Below, one piece after another: positions 52,801-61,181 of a stretch of 64,000 nucleotides of DNA (within the stretch, counting starts at the first letter, position 1; each line of letters begins with the position of its first letter). The stretch covers positions 186,001 to 250,000 of the forward strand of contig NZ_JBBCAS010000007.1 in assembly GCF_037203765.1 (NCBI RefSeq), written 5' to 3'. This DNA is from Sediminicola sp037203765. Its GTDB lineage: Bacteria > Bacteroidota > Bacteroidia > Flavobacteriales > Flavobacteriaceae. The notes beneath the pieces were generated by a model. The model was given only the letters and a program-made list of their open reading frames with translations, made no database searches and was not told the DNA's origin. Both the position numbers and the translations under genes were made by a program.

Positions 52801-52863
52801 ATGATCACTCTTGCTAAAATTTTATTATTTGTATTAATGTCACTGATCATGATATTAGCGTAA
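52801..52863 (+). CDS. Possible 20-residue hydrophobic peptide
   Basis: ATG to TAA encodes MITLAKILLFVLMSLIMILA, one hydrophobic helix. A terminator-like hairpin begins 27 bases after the stop, so a short transcript covering it is plausible. It differs from the TFF...IN family at 939, 1104 and 16250. No promoter box was recognised. Coding status is uncertain. Confidence 0.35.
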   Translation: MITLAKILLFVLMSLIMILA

Positions 52864-52890
52864 GGAACACACAATAGGCCTATATAAAAC

Positions 52891-52914
52891 AAAGGGCGCC
52901 GCAAGGCACCCTTT
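52891..52914 (+). terminator. Terminator-like hairpin with GCAA loop
   Basis: AAAGGGCGCC pairs with GGCACCCTTT (one C-A mismatch) around a GNRA tetraloop. Confidence 0.65.
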
Positions 52915-52931
52915 TCATTGTAAATAACCTT

Positions 52932-52939
52932 TATATTTG
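52932..52939 (+). promoter_or_regulatory. Promoter -7 box of the 50-residue gene
   Basis: TATATTTG matches TAnnTTTG and ends 12 bases before the ATG at 52952, implying a nearly leaderless message. Confidence 0.55.
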
Positions 52940-52951
52940 GAAAAAATTTCA

Positions 52952-53104
52952 ATGAGAAAACACTTCTTCAAATTTTTGGCCAAGGTGAACCGATTTTTCC
53001 TTCCCTCCTACTCCAAAAAACAATTGGATCTTGCCAAAGCTTCAAAATTTCAGATGGCCATCATTGGATGGCGTTATTATGTAACGCTGCACGCCCTGGA
53101 TTGA
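52952..53104 (+). CDS. 50-residue basic small protein
   Basis: ATG to TGA encodes 50 residues: a basic N-terminal helix (MRKHFFKFLAKVNRFFLPSY), the segment SKKQLDLAKASKFQMA, and IIGWRYYVTLHALD at the end. I recall short flavobacterial proteins of this pattern (K-x-x-LDLxKA, then GWxxYVT), sometimes labelled SsrA-binding protein, a label I would not trust. A -7 box immediately upstream and the fit against the convergent LacI-type gene support coding. It is cytoplasmic or membrane-associated; function unknown. Confidence 0.65.
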   Translation: MRKHFFKFLAKVNRFFLPSYSKKQLDLAKASKFQMAIIGWRYYVTLHALD

Positions 53105-53108
53105 ACTA

Positions 53109-54107
53109 TCAATATATCTTCTTCTCAATACTATCTATGCGCATGGTCTGCATGGTATCCAACTCTTTTTTTTCCAATTGGGAAATTAACAGCTCTGCCG
53201 ACTTTTCTCCAAGAAATTTGCCCCGCTGTGAAATGGCAGATACCCCTTTGATGTTTTCAAAAGTCGATTTCTGATTGGAATACCCATAAATTAGCAATTG
53301 GTCTGTTCCCAAATGCTTACGGATTTCCATATCATTTATGATTGTTTCCAAAAGGTACTGATTCGAAATAATCAATTTGCTTATCTTTTTGGATTTGATA
53401 TTAGCCACTACTTCCTTGACAAAAGATTCTTCACCATTGGACTTCATCAATTCCACATCTTTGTATTGATGTTCATTTTCCAAGGCATCCAGAATACCTT
53501 TTTTCCGTCTATCCAAGTATATGGCATCGGAAAATGAATCCACGACCAGTACCTTGTCCGTATTGGATATCCCAATATTCTTGATGGAATTATATGCCTC
53601 TTCATAGAAGTCTATACTTACCTTATGCACCCTTAATTCTTCCGGCACCTTATTGGCAAGCACTACTTCCATTCCAGAATTAACAGCCTTTACTATATGA
53701 TCATATTGCCCAACACCAATGGTTTCATCGGTCAAGGAAATGATGATACCGTCAATTCCCTTATCACTGAGAAAATCTACATTTTCAGATTCTCTTTCCG
53801 AGCTGTAGTTGGAAGTACACAATATAGCATTGTAGCCGTGAATATGGGCAACCTTTTCTATCCCAATGAACAACTTTGCAGAGAACCGGTCCAAAACACT
53901 TGGTATGATCACCCCAATGGTTTTGGTCCTACCTTTTTTGAGGCTTAAACCTAAGGAATTGGGCCTGTACTTGTATTTCAAAGCTACTTCCTTAACTCTT
54001 TTCTTGGTAAGCTCACTAATCTCAGGACTGTTGTTCAGTGCTTTGGAGACCGTGGAAGGTGACAAATTTAAGATCTTGGATAGATCCTTAAGTGTTAAGT
54101 TTTTCAC
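53109..54107 (-). CDS. LacI family transcriptional regulator (GTG start)
   Basis: A 332-residue regulator. GTG 54107 gives LTLKDLSKILNLSPSTVSKALN, the LacI HTH, directly at the N-terminus; the TTG at 54134 would add nine residues. The hinge helix region YRPNSLGLSLKKGRT is followed by the periplasmic-binding-like sensor domain (IGVIIPSVLDRF, GIDGIIISL, VVDSFSDAIYLDRRKKGI). It probably responds to a sugar or sugar phosphate. No carbohydrate operon is immediately adjacent; the closest is 3.5 kb to the right, beyond the tRNA and repeats. Confidence 0.9.
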   Translation of the reverse strand: MKNLTLKDLSKILNLSPSTVSKALNNSPEISELTKKRVKEVALKYKYRPNSLGLSLKKGRTKTIGVIIPSVLDRFSAKLFIGIEKVAHIHGYNAILCTSNYSSERESENVDFLSDKGIDGIIISLTDETIGVGQYDHIVKAVNSGMEVVLANKVPEELRVHKVSIDFYEEAYNSIKNIGISNTDKVLVVDSFSDAIYLDRRKKGILDALENEHQYKDVELMKSNGEESFVKEVVANIKSKKISKLIISNQYLLETIINDMEIRKHLGTDQLLIYGYSNQKSTFENIKGVSAISQRGKFLGEKSAELLISQLEKKELDTMQTMRIDSIEKKIY

Positions 54108-54298
54108 GTACTGATTATTTAATATTATCCACAATGATTATGGTACAAAGTGGCCTCTTTGCCGATTGACCTTTAATTGGATTTGTACAAAAATAGACAG
54201 TTGGTACCGTATTCCATGCAAAATCCCAAAAAAGTCCTCTACCAAGTTCTTGAAAATCCTCTAAAAAATCTTATTTTCATTACTTTTTGCATTTGTTC

Positions 54299-54329
54299 TT
54301 TGCTGTAATTACAAAAAGAAATATATTTG
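54299..54329 (+). promoter_or_regulatory. Promoter of tRNA-Arg
   Basis: TTTG (54299-54302), exactly 19 bases, then TATATTTG (54322-54329): the best match to the Bacteroidota promoter in the window, 30 bases before the tRNA. Confidence 0.8.
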
Positions 54330-54359
54330 CAGCCCGTTAGCGCGGAAATCGCTAAAAAA

Positions 54360-54433
54360 GGCCTCGTGGCGCAACTGAATAGCGCATCTGATTACGGCTC
54401 AGAAGGTTACAGGTTTGAATCCTGTCGAGGTCA
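54360..54433 (+). tRNA. tRNA-Arg (anticodon ACG)
   Basis: A 74-base cloverleaf. Acceptor GGCCTCG pairs with CGAGGTC (one G-U), the D stem is GCGC/GCGC, and the anticodon stem is TCTGA/TCAGA with loop TTACGGC, giving anticodon ACG (read as ICG after A34 deamination). The T arm is ACAGG-TTTGAAT-CCTGT and the discriminator is A. CCA is not encoded. It has its own promoter and terminator, so it is a single-gene transcript. The structured repeat array begins 87 bases downstream. Confidence 0.95.
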
Positions 54434-54460
54434 CGAATAAATCAACAAATGTTGAAAACG

Positions 54461-54497
54461 AAGCAAGCTAAAAAACATAGCTTGCTTTTGTTTTTTA
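54461..54497 (+). terminator. Terminator of tRNA-Arg
   Basis: AAGCAAGCTA pairs perfectly with TAGCTTGCTT around AAAAACA, followed by TTGTTTTTT. Confidence 0.88.
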
Positions 54498-54519
54498 GTG
54501 CAGTGAGTTTTCTTTTGTT

Positions 54520-54979
54520 GATTTTCAAAGCGGAGCTTTGTCAGGAAAACCGAAGGTAATCCTGTTACAAAACAGCTATCATACGACCCTTTGTCCCTCT
54601 ATCAACTGGATGTACATAGCATGATTTTCAAAGCGGAGCTTTGTCAGGAAGGGCGGAGCCAATCCTGATTCTGATCCCCGTTGAATTTTCTTTTTTATTT
54701 GTGGGTGGACTTGGAGTGCCTAACAGTTGATTTTCAAAGCGGAGCTTTGCAGGAAGGGCGGAGCCAATCCTGATTCTGATCCCCGATGGATTTTCTTTTT
54801 TTTTGTGGGTGGACTTGGAGTGCCTAACAGTTGATTTTCAAAGCGGAGCTTTGTCAGGAAAACCGAAGGTAATCCTGTTACAAAACAGCTCTCGTACTAC
54901 CCTTTGGCCCTCAATCAACTGGATGTACATAGCATGATTTTCAAAGGGGAGCTTTGTCAGGAAAACCGAAGGTAATCCT
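54520..54979. repeat. Five-copy structured repeat array
   Basis: A core starting GATTTTCAAAGCGGAGCTTT recurs at 54520, 54623, 54729, 54833 and 54936. Units are 103-106 bases, of two downstream types in the order A-B-B-A-A(truncated). Each core holds CAAAGC-GGA-GCTTTG, a perfect inverted repeat in copies 1-4; copy 5 has CAAAGG. A second hairpin follows: CAGGA...TCCTG enclosing ACC-GAA-GGT in type A and GGC-GGA-GCC in type B, so inner base pairs change together. There is no ORF. It is likely a REP/BIME-like or RNA-level element, not CRISPR. Confidence 0.85.
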
Positions 54980-55031
54980 ATGAAAGTCCTATCCTTTGCA
55001 AAAGGTAAACCCAGAAAAGAAGATCGGATTC

Positions 55032-55256
55032 CTATCTTGAAATAGCATAGCGCAAGATGAGCATGAGTACGCCTAAATAAAAGGTCAACACACCAACAAC
55101 CCCCAAAAACTTACCGAACAAACCTTTAAAACGTTGTTTTTTAGGTTTTTCCATAACATTAGTGGTGGAATGCAACTTTATTTTTTCCAAAATCCTATAG
55201 GCTATCACGGCAATTATGGCCCCTATAATCATCAGAAAAATACCCTTGGAAATCAT
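55032..55256 (-). CDS. Small two-helix membrane protein
   Basis: A 74-residue protein with hydrophobic helices at about 5-20 and 50-70, joined by a basic loop (EKPKKQRFKGLFGK). The positive loop should lie in the cytoplasm with both ends outside. A TACATTTG -7 box lies 47 bases upstream. No named family is recognised. It is next to the repeat array on one side and the universal stress protein gene on the other. Confidence 0.65.
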   Translation of the reverse strand: MISKGIFLMIIGAIIAVIAYRILEKIKLHSTTNVMEKPKKQRFKGLFGKFLGVVGVLTFYLGVLMLILRYAISR

Positions 55257-55302
55257 ACCTATGCCCTTTTTAAACGAGGATCATCTCAACTCGTACGAGG
55301 CA

Positions 55303-55310
55303 CAAATGTA
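55303..55310 (-). promoter_or_regulatory. Promoter -7 box of the 74-residue membrane protein
   Basis: Minus-strand TACATTTG matches TAnnTTTG. The ten-base palindrome CTCGTACGAG lies just downstream at 55290-55299. Confidence 0.5.
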
Positions 55311-55381
55311 CCTAAGTTAACATCAATGGCATGGGGTATTATCTATATTTTAACAAGGAAAATTACCAGGGTACTGCTCCT

Positions 55382-55413
55382 AAAAAAAACCGATCAAAAA
55401 TAATTTTGATCGG
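55382..55413 (-). terminator. Terminator of the universal stress protein gene
   Basis: CCGATCAAAA pairs perfectly with TTTTGATCGG around four bases; on the minus strand seven or more T residues follow. Confidence 0.88.
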
Positions 55414-55447
55414 GTTATCCTATTTTTAGCCATGATGCTACGACTTC

Positions 55448-56287
55448 TTACAGATTGGATTGGTTAAAGCTCAAAAGCGGAGTGGGAATATGACCCTCCA
55501 ACTTTTTAACCATACTGGTATGGAAAAGTTTGTTTAAAAAACCTTTTTCCTCACGCTGTAAAAGCACTAACAAATCTGCCCCAAGCTGCTCCACCTGATT
55601 TTTTAATTCGGCCTCAATGTGATCTGAAAAAACTAACTTAAAATCAATCTTTGCATACGACACTTTTTGCTGCAACATATCCTTGAACCATTCCATTTGC
55701 TCCTTTCCGGCATATTCCTTTTCTGTTGAAATATGGACCACATGAATTTTGGCATCTAGGACATTTGCCAATGGAACCAGTTTTTTGATTGCCGCAATAT
55801 CGGCCTCCATAAAATCCGTGGCATACAGTATTTTCTTAATAGGGTTACTCCCGGAATTTGGCACGATCATCAAGGGACAAGATAGTTTTTCAACCAAACT
55901 CTTCCCTATATCGCCAACAAATAATCCACGCTCCGTATGCTTGTCCTTTCTACCTATGATGACCATATCGGCAGTAAGGTTCTTGGAATTTTCTACAATA
56001 CCCTCCGTGATGGAATCACTTGAAACCACCTCAAATTTAATGTTTTTACCTTCCAGTCCCCCTTTGAGATGCTTGCCACAATAGGTGGCCAGAATTTCTT
56101 TTTGCTCCTCTAGTACATGGTATTCAATTTGCTCAGGAGGTCTAGAAACCATAACCCGAATTGGATCCATTTCATGGGTATTGAATACCACCAGCTGTGC
56201 TCCCAATTTGGAACTCAACTCATAGGCATAACGGAGAACGGGTGCAGAATTTTCAGTTCGATCTGTAGCATAAAATATAACCTTCAT
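55448..56287 (-). CDS. Universal stress protein with two Usp domains
   Basis: A 279-residue tandem UspA protein (domain 1 about 1-142, domain 2 about 146-279). Each begins with the beta-strand start VIFYATDRTENS or ILYATDFMEAD. The first domain ends VGDIGKSLVEKLSCPLMIVP, the nucleotide-proximal region; the canonical G-x2-G-x9-G[ST] is not exact, so ATP binding is uncertain. It is cytosolic; such proteins accumulate under stress or starvation. Monocistronic with its own terminator. Confidence 0.9.
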   Translation of the reverse strand: MKVIFYATDRTENSAPVLRYAYELSSKLGAQLVVFNTHEMDPIRVMVSRPPEQIEYHVLEEQKEILATYCGKHLKGGLEGKNIKFEVVSSDSITEGIVENSKNLTADMVIIGRKDKHTERGLFVGDIGKSLVEKLSCPLMIVPNSGSNPIKKILYATDFMEADIAAIKKLVPLANVLDAKIHVVHISTEKEYAGKEQMEWFKDMLQQKVSYAKIDFKLVFSDHIEAELKNQVEQLGADLLVLLQREEKGFLNKLFHTSMVKKLEGHIPTPLLSFNQSNL

Positions 56288-56438
56288 TGTAATCTATTTT
56301 AGGAATCTAAATCTATTGGCTTTCTTAGAGTCTACCAATGACAATGGTCATACAACCATATAAAATGTGTATTTACAGGCCCCTAAACAATATGCCTCTT
56401 GTGTAACCATTATTACATAGTCGTTCTAAATTTCCACT

Positions 56439-56446
56439 TATATTTG
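56439..56446 (+). promoter_or_regulatory. Promoter -7 box of the YeeE/YedE genes
   Basis: TATATTTG matches TAnnTTTG and lies 17 bases before the ATG at 56464. Confidence 0.5.
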
Positions 56447-56463
56447 CACAAATTATTTTAGCT

Positions 56464-57021
56464 ATGGATTTTATTTTACAACCTTGGCCTTGGTATGTTT
56501 CAGGGCCACTTATAGCCTTGGTCATGTTGCTGTTGATTTATTTCGGTAGGACTTTTGGCATGTCCTCCAATCTAAGAACGTTATGTACCATTGGTGGCGC
56601 GGGCAAATATTCGGACTTCTTTAGGTTTGATTGGAAGGCCCAACGTTGGAACCTCACGGTGGTCCTGGGAGCCATTATTGGCGGTTTTGTTGCTACCCAA
56701 TTCCTCTCTGACGGTTCCGTGATCGCATTGAGCGAAGAGACCATTTCAGATCTAAGGAATTTCGGATGGACCAACATTGGGGAAACACTTTTACCGGCCG
56801 AAATTTACAGTTGGGAGAATGCACTGAGCTTAAAAGGATTATCTATCCTGATCATCGGTGGCTTTCTTGTTGGTTTTGGTACCCGTTATGCTGGAGGATG
56901 TACTTCCGGACATGCCATTACAGGTCTAAGCAATCTACAACTGCCTTCCCTTATCGCAGTTATCGGATTCTTTATCGGTGGACTGATCATGACCCATTTT
57001 ATTTTACCATTAATATTTTAA
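56464..57021 (+). CDS. YeeE/YedE family sulfur transporter, N-terminal half protein
   Basis: A 185-residue inner-membrane protein with about five helices. It carries the YeeE/YedE signature GTRYAGGCTSGHAITGLS near residues 146-163, where the Cys is thought to relay thiosulfate. Full-length YeeE proteins have two such halves in one chain; here the second is encoded by the next gene, two bases after the stop. Together they probably form one transporter for thiosulfate or a related sulfur compound. Substrate by family inference. Confidence 0.9.
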   Translation: MDFILQPWPWYVSGPLIALVMLLLIYFGRTFGMSSNLRTLCTIGGAGKYSDFFRFDWKAQRWNLTVVLGAIIGGFVATQFLSDGSVIALSEETISDLRNFGWTNIGETLLPAEIYSWENALSLKGLSILIIGGFLVGFGTRYAGGCTSGHAITGLSNLQLPSLIAVIGFFIGGLIMTHFILPLIF

Positions 57022-57023
57022 GC

Positions 57024-57437
57024 ATGAAGTTTTTAAAATTTTTGTTCGTCGGCATATTTTTCGGTATCGTTTTGGTCAAATCCGAGGCAGTTTCTTGGTA
57101 TCGTATTTTTGAAATGTTCAAGTTCCAATCCTTTCACATGTACGGCATTATAGGTTCCGCGGTATTTTTGGGAGTTTTAGGGGTTTGGCTGATCAAAAAG
57201 TTTAAGGTACATAGTACCGAAGGCAAAGAGATCTTTTTACCTCCAAAAGACAAGAGTTTCGCTCGTTACATGTTGGGAGGTACCATTTTTGGATTGGGAT
57301 GGGCTTTGGCAGGAGCATGTCCAGGACCCATGTACATTCTTTTGGGAACCGGAGTTTTCACCATGTTGATCCTTATTGCTGCGGCCTTATTGGGGACTTT
57401 TGTCTATGGGATCCTTCGAAATAAACTTCCACATTAA
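57024..57437 (+). CDS. YeeE/YedE family protein, second half (DUF6691-like)
   Basis: A 137-residue membrane protein with four helices. The start is ATG 57024; a longer frame open from 56766 only overlaps the previous gene out of frame and is not real. The second Cys signature is WALAGACPGPMYILLGTG (about residues 91-108), equivalent to the C-terminal repeat of YeeE. The preceding segment SFHMYGIIGSAVF is typical of the pair. It is coupled to the first half with a two-base gap, and no terminator with a T-tract follows, only a long inverted repeat. Confidence 0.9.
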   Translation: MKFLKFLFVGIFFGIVLVKSEAVSWYRIFEMFKFQSFHMYGIIGSAVFLGVLGVWLIKKFKVHSTEGKEIFLPPKDKSFARYMLGGTIFGLGWALAGACPGPMYILLGTGVFTMLILIAAALLGTFVYGILRNKLPH

Positions 57438-57552
57438 ACTGGTAATGGAATCCAAGATCAGCGGATGGAAATTTTGAGGTTGACCTCATACCTTTAATCC
57501 ACATTCCAGTCGCATCCGTGACATACTGTTTTAAGGTGCATTACAATAACAA

Positions 57553-57598
57553 TGATCCCTTGGCACTAGAATCATTTGTTCAAAGTGCCAAGGGATCA
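57553..57598. repeat. Perfect 15-base inverted repeat
   Basis: TGATCCCTTGGCACT and AGTGCCAAGGGATCA flank a 16-base spacer between the convergent YeeE and large GH-like genes. No T-tract adjoins, so it may be a weak terminator, an mRNA-stabilising hairpin or a binding site. Confidence 0.7.
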
Positions 57599-57627
57599 AT
57601 TTATGTTGGTAACGATGAGCTATTTTA

Positions 57628-60600
57628 TTAAAGCTTATCCAAGGCCACCCGTATTTGCGCAATAACATCCTTTCTTTCAAAAATTTGTCTACTGGTGGGT
57701 TCGTCCAACAGGGGTTCCCCAAAGTTGTCCGAGGTACCATCCTTATAAAGTATTTCTAGACCAGGTTTACCACCAAGCTCATAGACTACAGGAATCTGAC
57801 AATAGGTGAATGCAAAGGAATTTTTAGGCAACTGAAGCTTTTTTTCATTTTTTTCCACATCAAAATAGTCCATGGTAGCTTCTTCTTTAAAGAACTCTTC
57901 TTTCTTCAAAAGTTTTGGGTTAAAGGACAATTTGCCAGACTCAACACGTATTCCCAATTCTCCAAATCTGCTCAGAATATCTTCTTTCACCTGCCCGGTC
58001 ATTCCAGGTTGTTGGGCTCCTTTGCTCGCAGGGGTATGGGAATATGGATCGGTTGGAAAGGCTCCGTAGTGTTCGGGGGATTTATGAACTCCAATGCCCT
58101 CACTAATTTCGTAGTAATGCTTTTTCAATCCGTTGACCACCTCGCTGCCAGCATTATCTTCAATGGCATTTAAACAGCATTCCTGTACAGCCAACAACAA
58201 TTTGGAGACCATATGCCAATAAATGGAACCTAAGCCCTCATAACCGAAAAAGGTTCCAGATCTTCCAGTAAAGGATTTATGATCGAAAATCTCTTCGAAT
58301 ATGTCCAACAATAGTTTTCTGTCCTTGGCTACTAATTCCTGGTATTGTTCCGGTAATTTTTCCAAGGCATCCTTTAAACTATTCGCGTTGTTAAAAGAAC
58401 CATTAAAATGATACGCCCCATTAATATCCCGCTCTATTACTTTGGTATTACCGTCCTTCATTAATTGAAGTGCCAACTCGGATTTCTTGATCCTTTCCGC
58501 CGGAATGTTGTTCTTGGCCACAAACCTGGAAAGTTCCTTATTGGGATAGAGGATATAACTGGACTGATCCTTCCTGTACAATCTACTTTCCTTCAGGGCA
58601 TCCAGCACCTGCAATGCCTGCTCGGAGGATATGCAATCGGAAGCCAAAACAGCTACCTGCCCTTCCAACATTTCCGTTAAATAGGAGACAGAAATTTCAT
58701 TATCGTTCTCAACACTCATTAAATTATAAGAGTGGTAGAGGTTATCAGCTCGCTTATTCGCTTGTATGGAATGGTCCAGATAAGCGATCATCACATCAAA
58801 AAATGAGGTGAGCTCCGATTTGGTCAATGATTTCTTTGTACCCGTGAAACCTTCTTGGTAGATCCTTGATCTAAAGGCACCACCTGCCATTCCCAGGCCA
58901 TCTACGATTGTTTTTCTATCTGCATTGGAAATCTTCCCTTTCAATACGTGCTTGGACCCTTCTAGGGTAGTGAAGATTTCATGGAATAGTTCAATTACCT
59001 CCTCTGAAATGGCAACATCATTGATGTTTGTATCTTCGGTAAGCCCTTTAAAGAACTTCAAAAATCTCCTCAAATAGAACAGCGTCACCATGGACACTCC
59101 ATTCCCTACCAAGGCATTGTTGGCATCATTCCATTCCGGTCTTTGGGTATTTAACCAAATACCCCCTTCCGGAATAAAATTGGAGCATTTGGCCAATGCT
59201 GTGGCCAAGAGCTTTTCAATAAAATTGACCCTGTATATGGCCTTGCTTTGATCTAGTAAAAGAAGTCCATCTGCCCCGAGCTCTTTCTTCCTTCCATGTA
59301 GAATATGATCCAATTTATCATCGAATACAATGGTATCTTTTGGATTATTCAAAATATCCGAATAACCTTTGATTTTATAAGGAACATTGGCATACACAAA
59401 AACATCTTCGTTAAAGTAGCTTGCCAAGGTATTGGGATAATAGTCCTCTATAAACTCCAAGAATTTCAATAGATAGACAATCTGGTGATCGCCCCAATAG
59501 CCAATAAAGGAGAACGGGTCTTCGGGTTCTATGACTTCCCAATCAAAACCTCCTTTGGTAACACGGTAGGGGTTGTACCCATCAAAGGTGGAAGCGTTCA
59601 AGAATTTGAAGATCATGCTTTCCATAAATTCCGGATAGGAATGTGCCAAGGCCTCCCAATTCTGGAAGATATCTCTCCAGTTACCCTCATAATCCAACAC
59701 CTTGGAACCGTCTTCCTCACTTCTGGTATTTATGGAGAACTTGTTCCATGGCCTACTTGGATCCCCATGCCTCCTACTGAATTTCAGTGGCATATACTCC
59801 ATACAAAGTCGTTTAAAATCCGGATCCTTATGTTCTTGGACCAAGGATTTTAGGTGCGACAACGAAAAAACCTCCGGAAGTTGTTTCAGCATATCACTAT
59901 GTATTTTGAATACTTCCTGATTGGCCTTTTTCAAATAGGTTTTAAAATCCTGTGCTTCTATCTGATAATTATGGTCAAAAATGCCACCTCTCATGATATT
60001 GAACATCACGTTGGCAAAATGTCGGGTTGTTCTCAATTCATCTGCCGAAGCTTGAAAACCGTCCGCGCTGGCCGTCAATTCCTTGAGGTTTTTAGTACCC
60101 AGGTCAATATCTGCCTGGATCTTCTGCTGAAGGTCCTTTTCAGTTCGCAGGAGGTTGGAGATATGCGCTACATCGCTTGGGCCCTGATTGACATTGGCTA
60201 CAATTATCCAGTTTTTGGACTTTTTTGCACCCAATGTTAAATCGGAATGCACAAAATAGGCCGATTTTTCAGCCTTTACATCCACTTCTTGGGACAAGGG
60301 CAGTCCTTTTCTAAAAGAATCCAACTGGCGGGAGGAAATCAGGTAGGAACAATGCTCTAAACCCAAGGACCAGGCTATGGTTGCTTTTAGGGCCTCACTC
60401 GGCTCCGATTTATCCACTATTATGGCACTAAGGGCAAAGATTCCCAGCCCAATCTCTGCCTCAAGTTCGTTTTTCTTATACGCATCCACCAAATTGCTCC
60501 TGTTATTCTGTAGGGCAGCGGATATACCATAAGGCAATATATTCTGAATTCCGTCCAAAAGGGTCACTTGCACCTCATCATTGGTATCGTTGATCAGCGC

Positions 60601-61089
60601 ACTTTTTCTTACAAAACCATAATCATTACTCGAGTTCCAATGATATCTAAAGGTAAGCCCCAAGTCTAAGTTTGATTCTTCAAAGATTATTTTGTTACCA
60701 ATTTTGTTTTTATATAAATTCCTTCGGGTATTATAGACTCCTTTTTGGTTCTCTGAAAAAGGTTCCCACAAAACCGTTTTATCACTTAGGTGGGCCTGAA
60801 CCATTGTTTTGCTTCCAGTCACATCTGCAGACTCTGTAATTTTATCATCTGTATAATATGGAAAAAGTGCCATATCACTGTCCTTTCTCCCTGCGGTTAT
60901 CCCTCCATTGCTTGCCAGGAACATCCAATGATTCGAGTCACTCACAATGCTCATAAAGAATGGTCTCATGGCATCGTTATTGGATATCCTATAGTATGTT
61001 TCGTTTTCAATTTCTACGTATTCTCCGCCAACCTTGTGGTCCGTAAAATGCGCTGGGTTCTTTCCTATATAAATTTGTTTTCCCATCAT
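57628..61089 (-). CDS. Very large cytoplasmic GH94-like carbohydrate-active protein
   Basis: An 1153-residue protein without a signal peptide. The N-terminal half has beta-sandwich features (GGITAGRKDSDMALFPYYTDDKI in pieces) like the front domain of GH94-type phosphorylases. The centre has a helical-barrel character, with GNWRDIFQNW (469-478), GYWGDHQ (530-536) and PEWNDANNALVGNG (651-664), the last like the GH94 catalytic [DE]WND motif. Length resembles the long GH149 or GH161 beta-glucan phosphorylases, but I cannot fix the family. A cytosolic location favours phosphorolysis of imported oligosaccharides. It lies downstream of a GH lipoprotein and a sugar transporter on the same strand, 92 bases after the lipoprotein gene. 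Confidence 0.7.
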   Translation of the reverse strand: MMGKQIYIGKNPAHFTDHKVGGEYVEIENETYYRISNNDAMRPFFMSIVSDSNHWMFLASNGGITAGRKDSDMALFPYYTDDKITESADVTGSKTMVQAHLSDKTVLWEPFSENQKGVYNTRRNLYKNKIGNKIIFEESNLDLGLTFRYHWNSSNDYGFVRKSALINDTNDEVQVTLLDGIQNILPYGISAALQNNRSNLVDAYKKNELEAEIGLGIFALSAIIVDKSEPSEALKATIAWSLGLEHCSYLISSRQLDSFRKGLPLSQEVDVKAEKSAYFVHSDLTLGAKKSKNWIIVANVNQGPSDVAHISNLLRTEKDLQQKIQADIDLGTKNLKELTASADGFQASADELRTTRHFANVMFNIMRGGIFDHNYQIEAQDFKTYLKKANQEVFKIHSDMLKQLPEVFSLSHLKSLVQEHKDPDFKRLCMEYMPLKFSRRHGDPSRPWNKFSINTRSEEDGSKVLDYEGNWRDIFQNWEALAHSYPEFMESMIFKFLNASTFDGYNPYRVTKGGFDWEVIEPEDPFSFIGYWGDHQIVYLLKFLEFIEDYYPNTLASYFNEDVFVYANVPYKIKGYSDILNNPKDTIVFDDKLDHILHGRKKELGADGLLLLDQSKAIYRVNFIEKLLATALAKCSNFIPEGGIWLNTQRPEWNDANNALVGNGVSMVTLFYLRRFLKFFKGLTEDTNINDVAISEEVIELFHEIFTTLEGSKHVLKGKISNADRKTIVDGLGMAGGAFRSRIYQEGFTGTKKSLTKSELTSFFDVMIAYLDHSIQANKRADNLYHSYNLMSVENDNEISVSYLTEMLEGQVAVLASDCISSEQALQVLDALKESRLYRKDQSSYILYPNKELSRFVAKNNIPAERIKKSELALQLMKDGNTKVIERDINGAYHFNGSFNNANSLKDALEKLPEQYQELVAKDRKLLLDIFEEIFDHKSFTGRSGTFFGYEGLGSIYWHMVSKLLLAVQECCLNAIEDNAGSEVVNGLKKHYYEISEGIGVHKSPEHYGAFPTDPYSHTPASKGAQQPGMTGQVKEDILSRFGELGIRVESGKLSFNPKLLKKEEFFKEEATMDYFDVEKNEKKLQLPKNSFAFTYCQIPVVYELGGKPGLEILYKDGTSDNFGEPLLDEPTSRQIFERKDVIAQIRVALDKL

Positions 61090-61181
61090 GGAACCTATTT
61101 TAATTGATTAAAATTCATAACCTCAATCAAATACAGCTGTATTCAATTGAGGCTTTTATACATCTAACTCTATTTGTATTT

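Noticed and set aside
54520..54979. CRISPR array
   Set aside because: Repeats are 27-28 bases at about 103-base intervals, but the parts between them are themselves repeated (types A and B), not unique spacers, and no cas gene is near.
54360..55031. Integrated element with att sites at tRNA-Arg
   Set aside because: No duplicated tRNA 3' end and no integrase in the window; the repeats do not copy tRNA sequence.
56766..57437. 223-codon reading of the second YeeE gene
   Set aside because: Its first 86 codons overlap the first YeeE gene out of frame; the real start is the ATG at 57024 with the family N-terminus.
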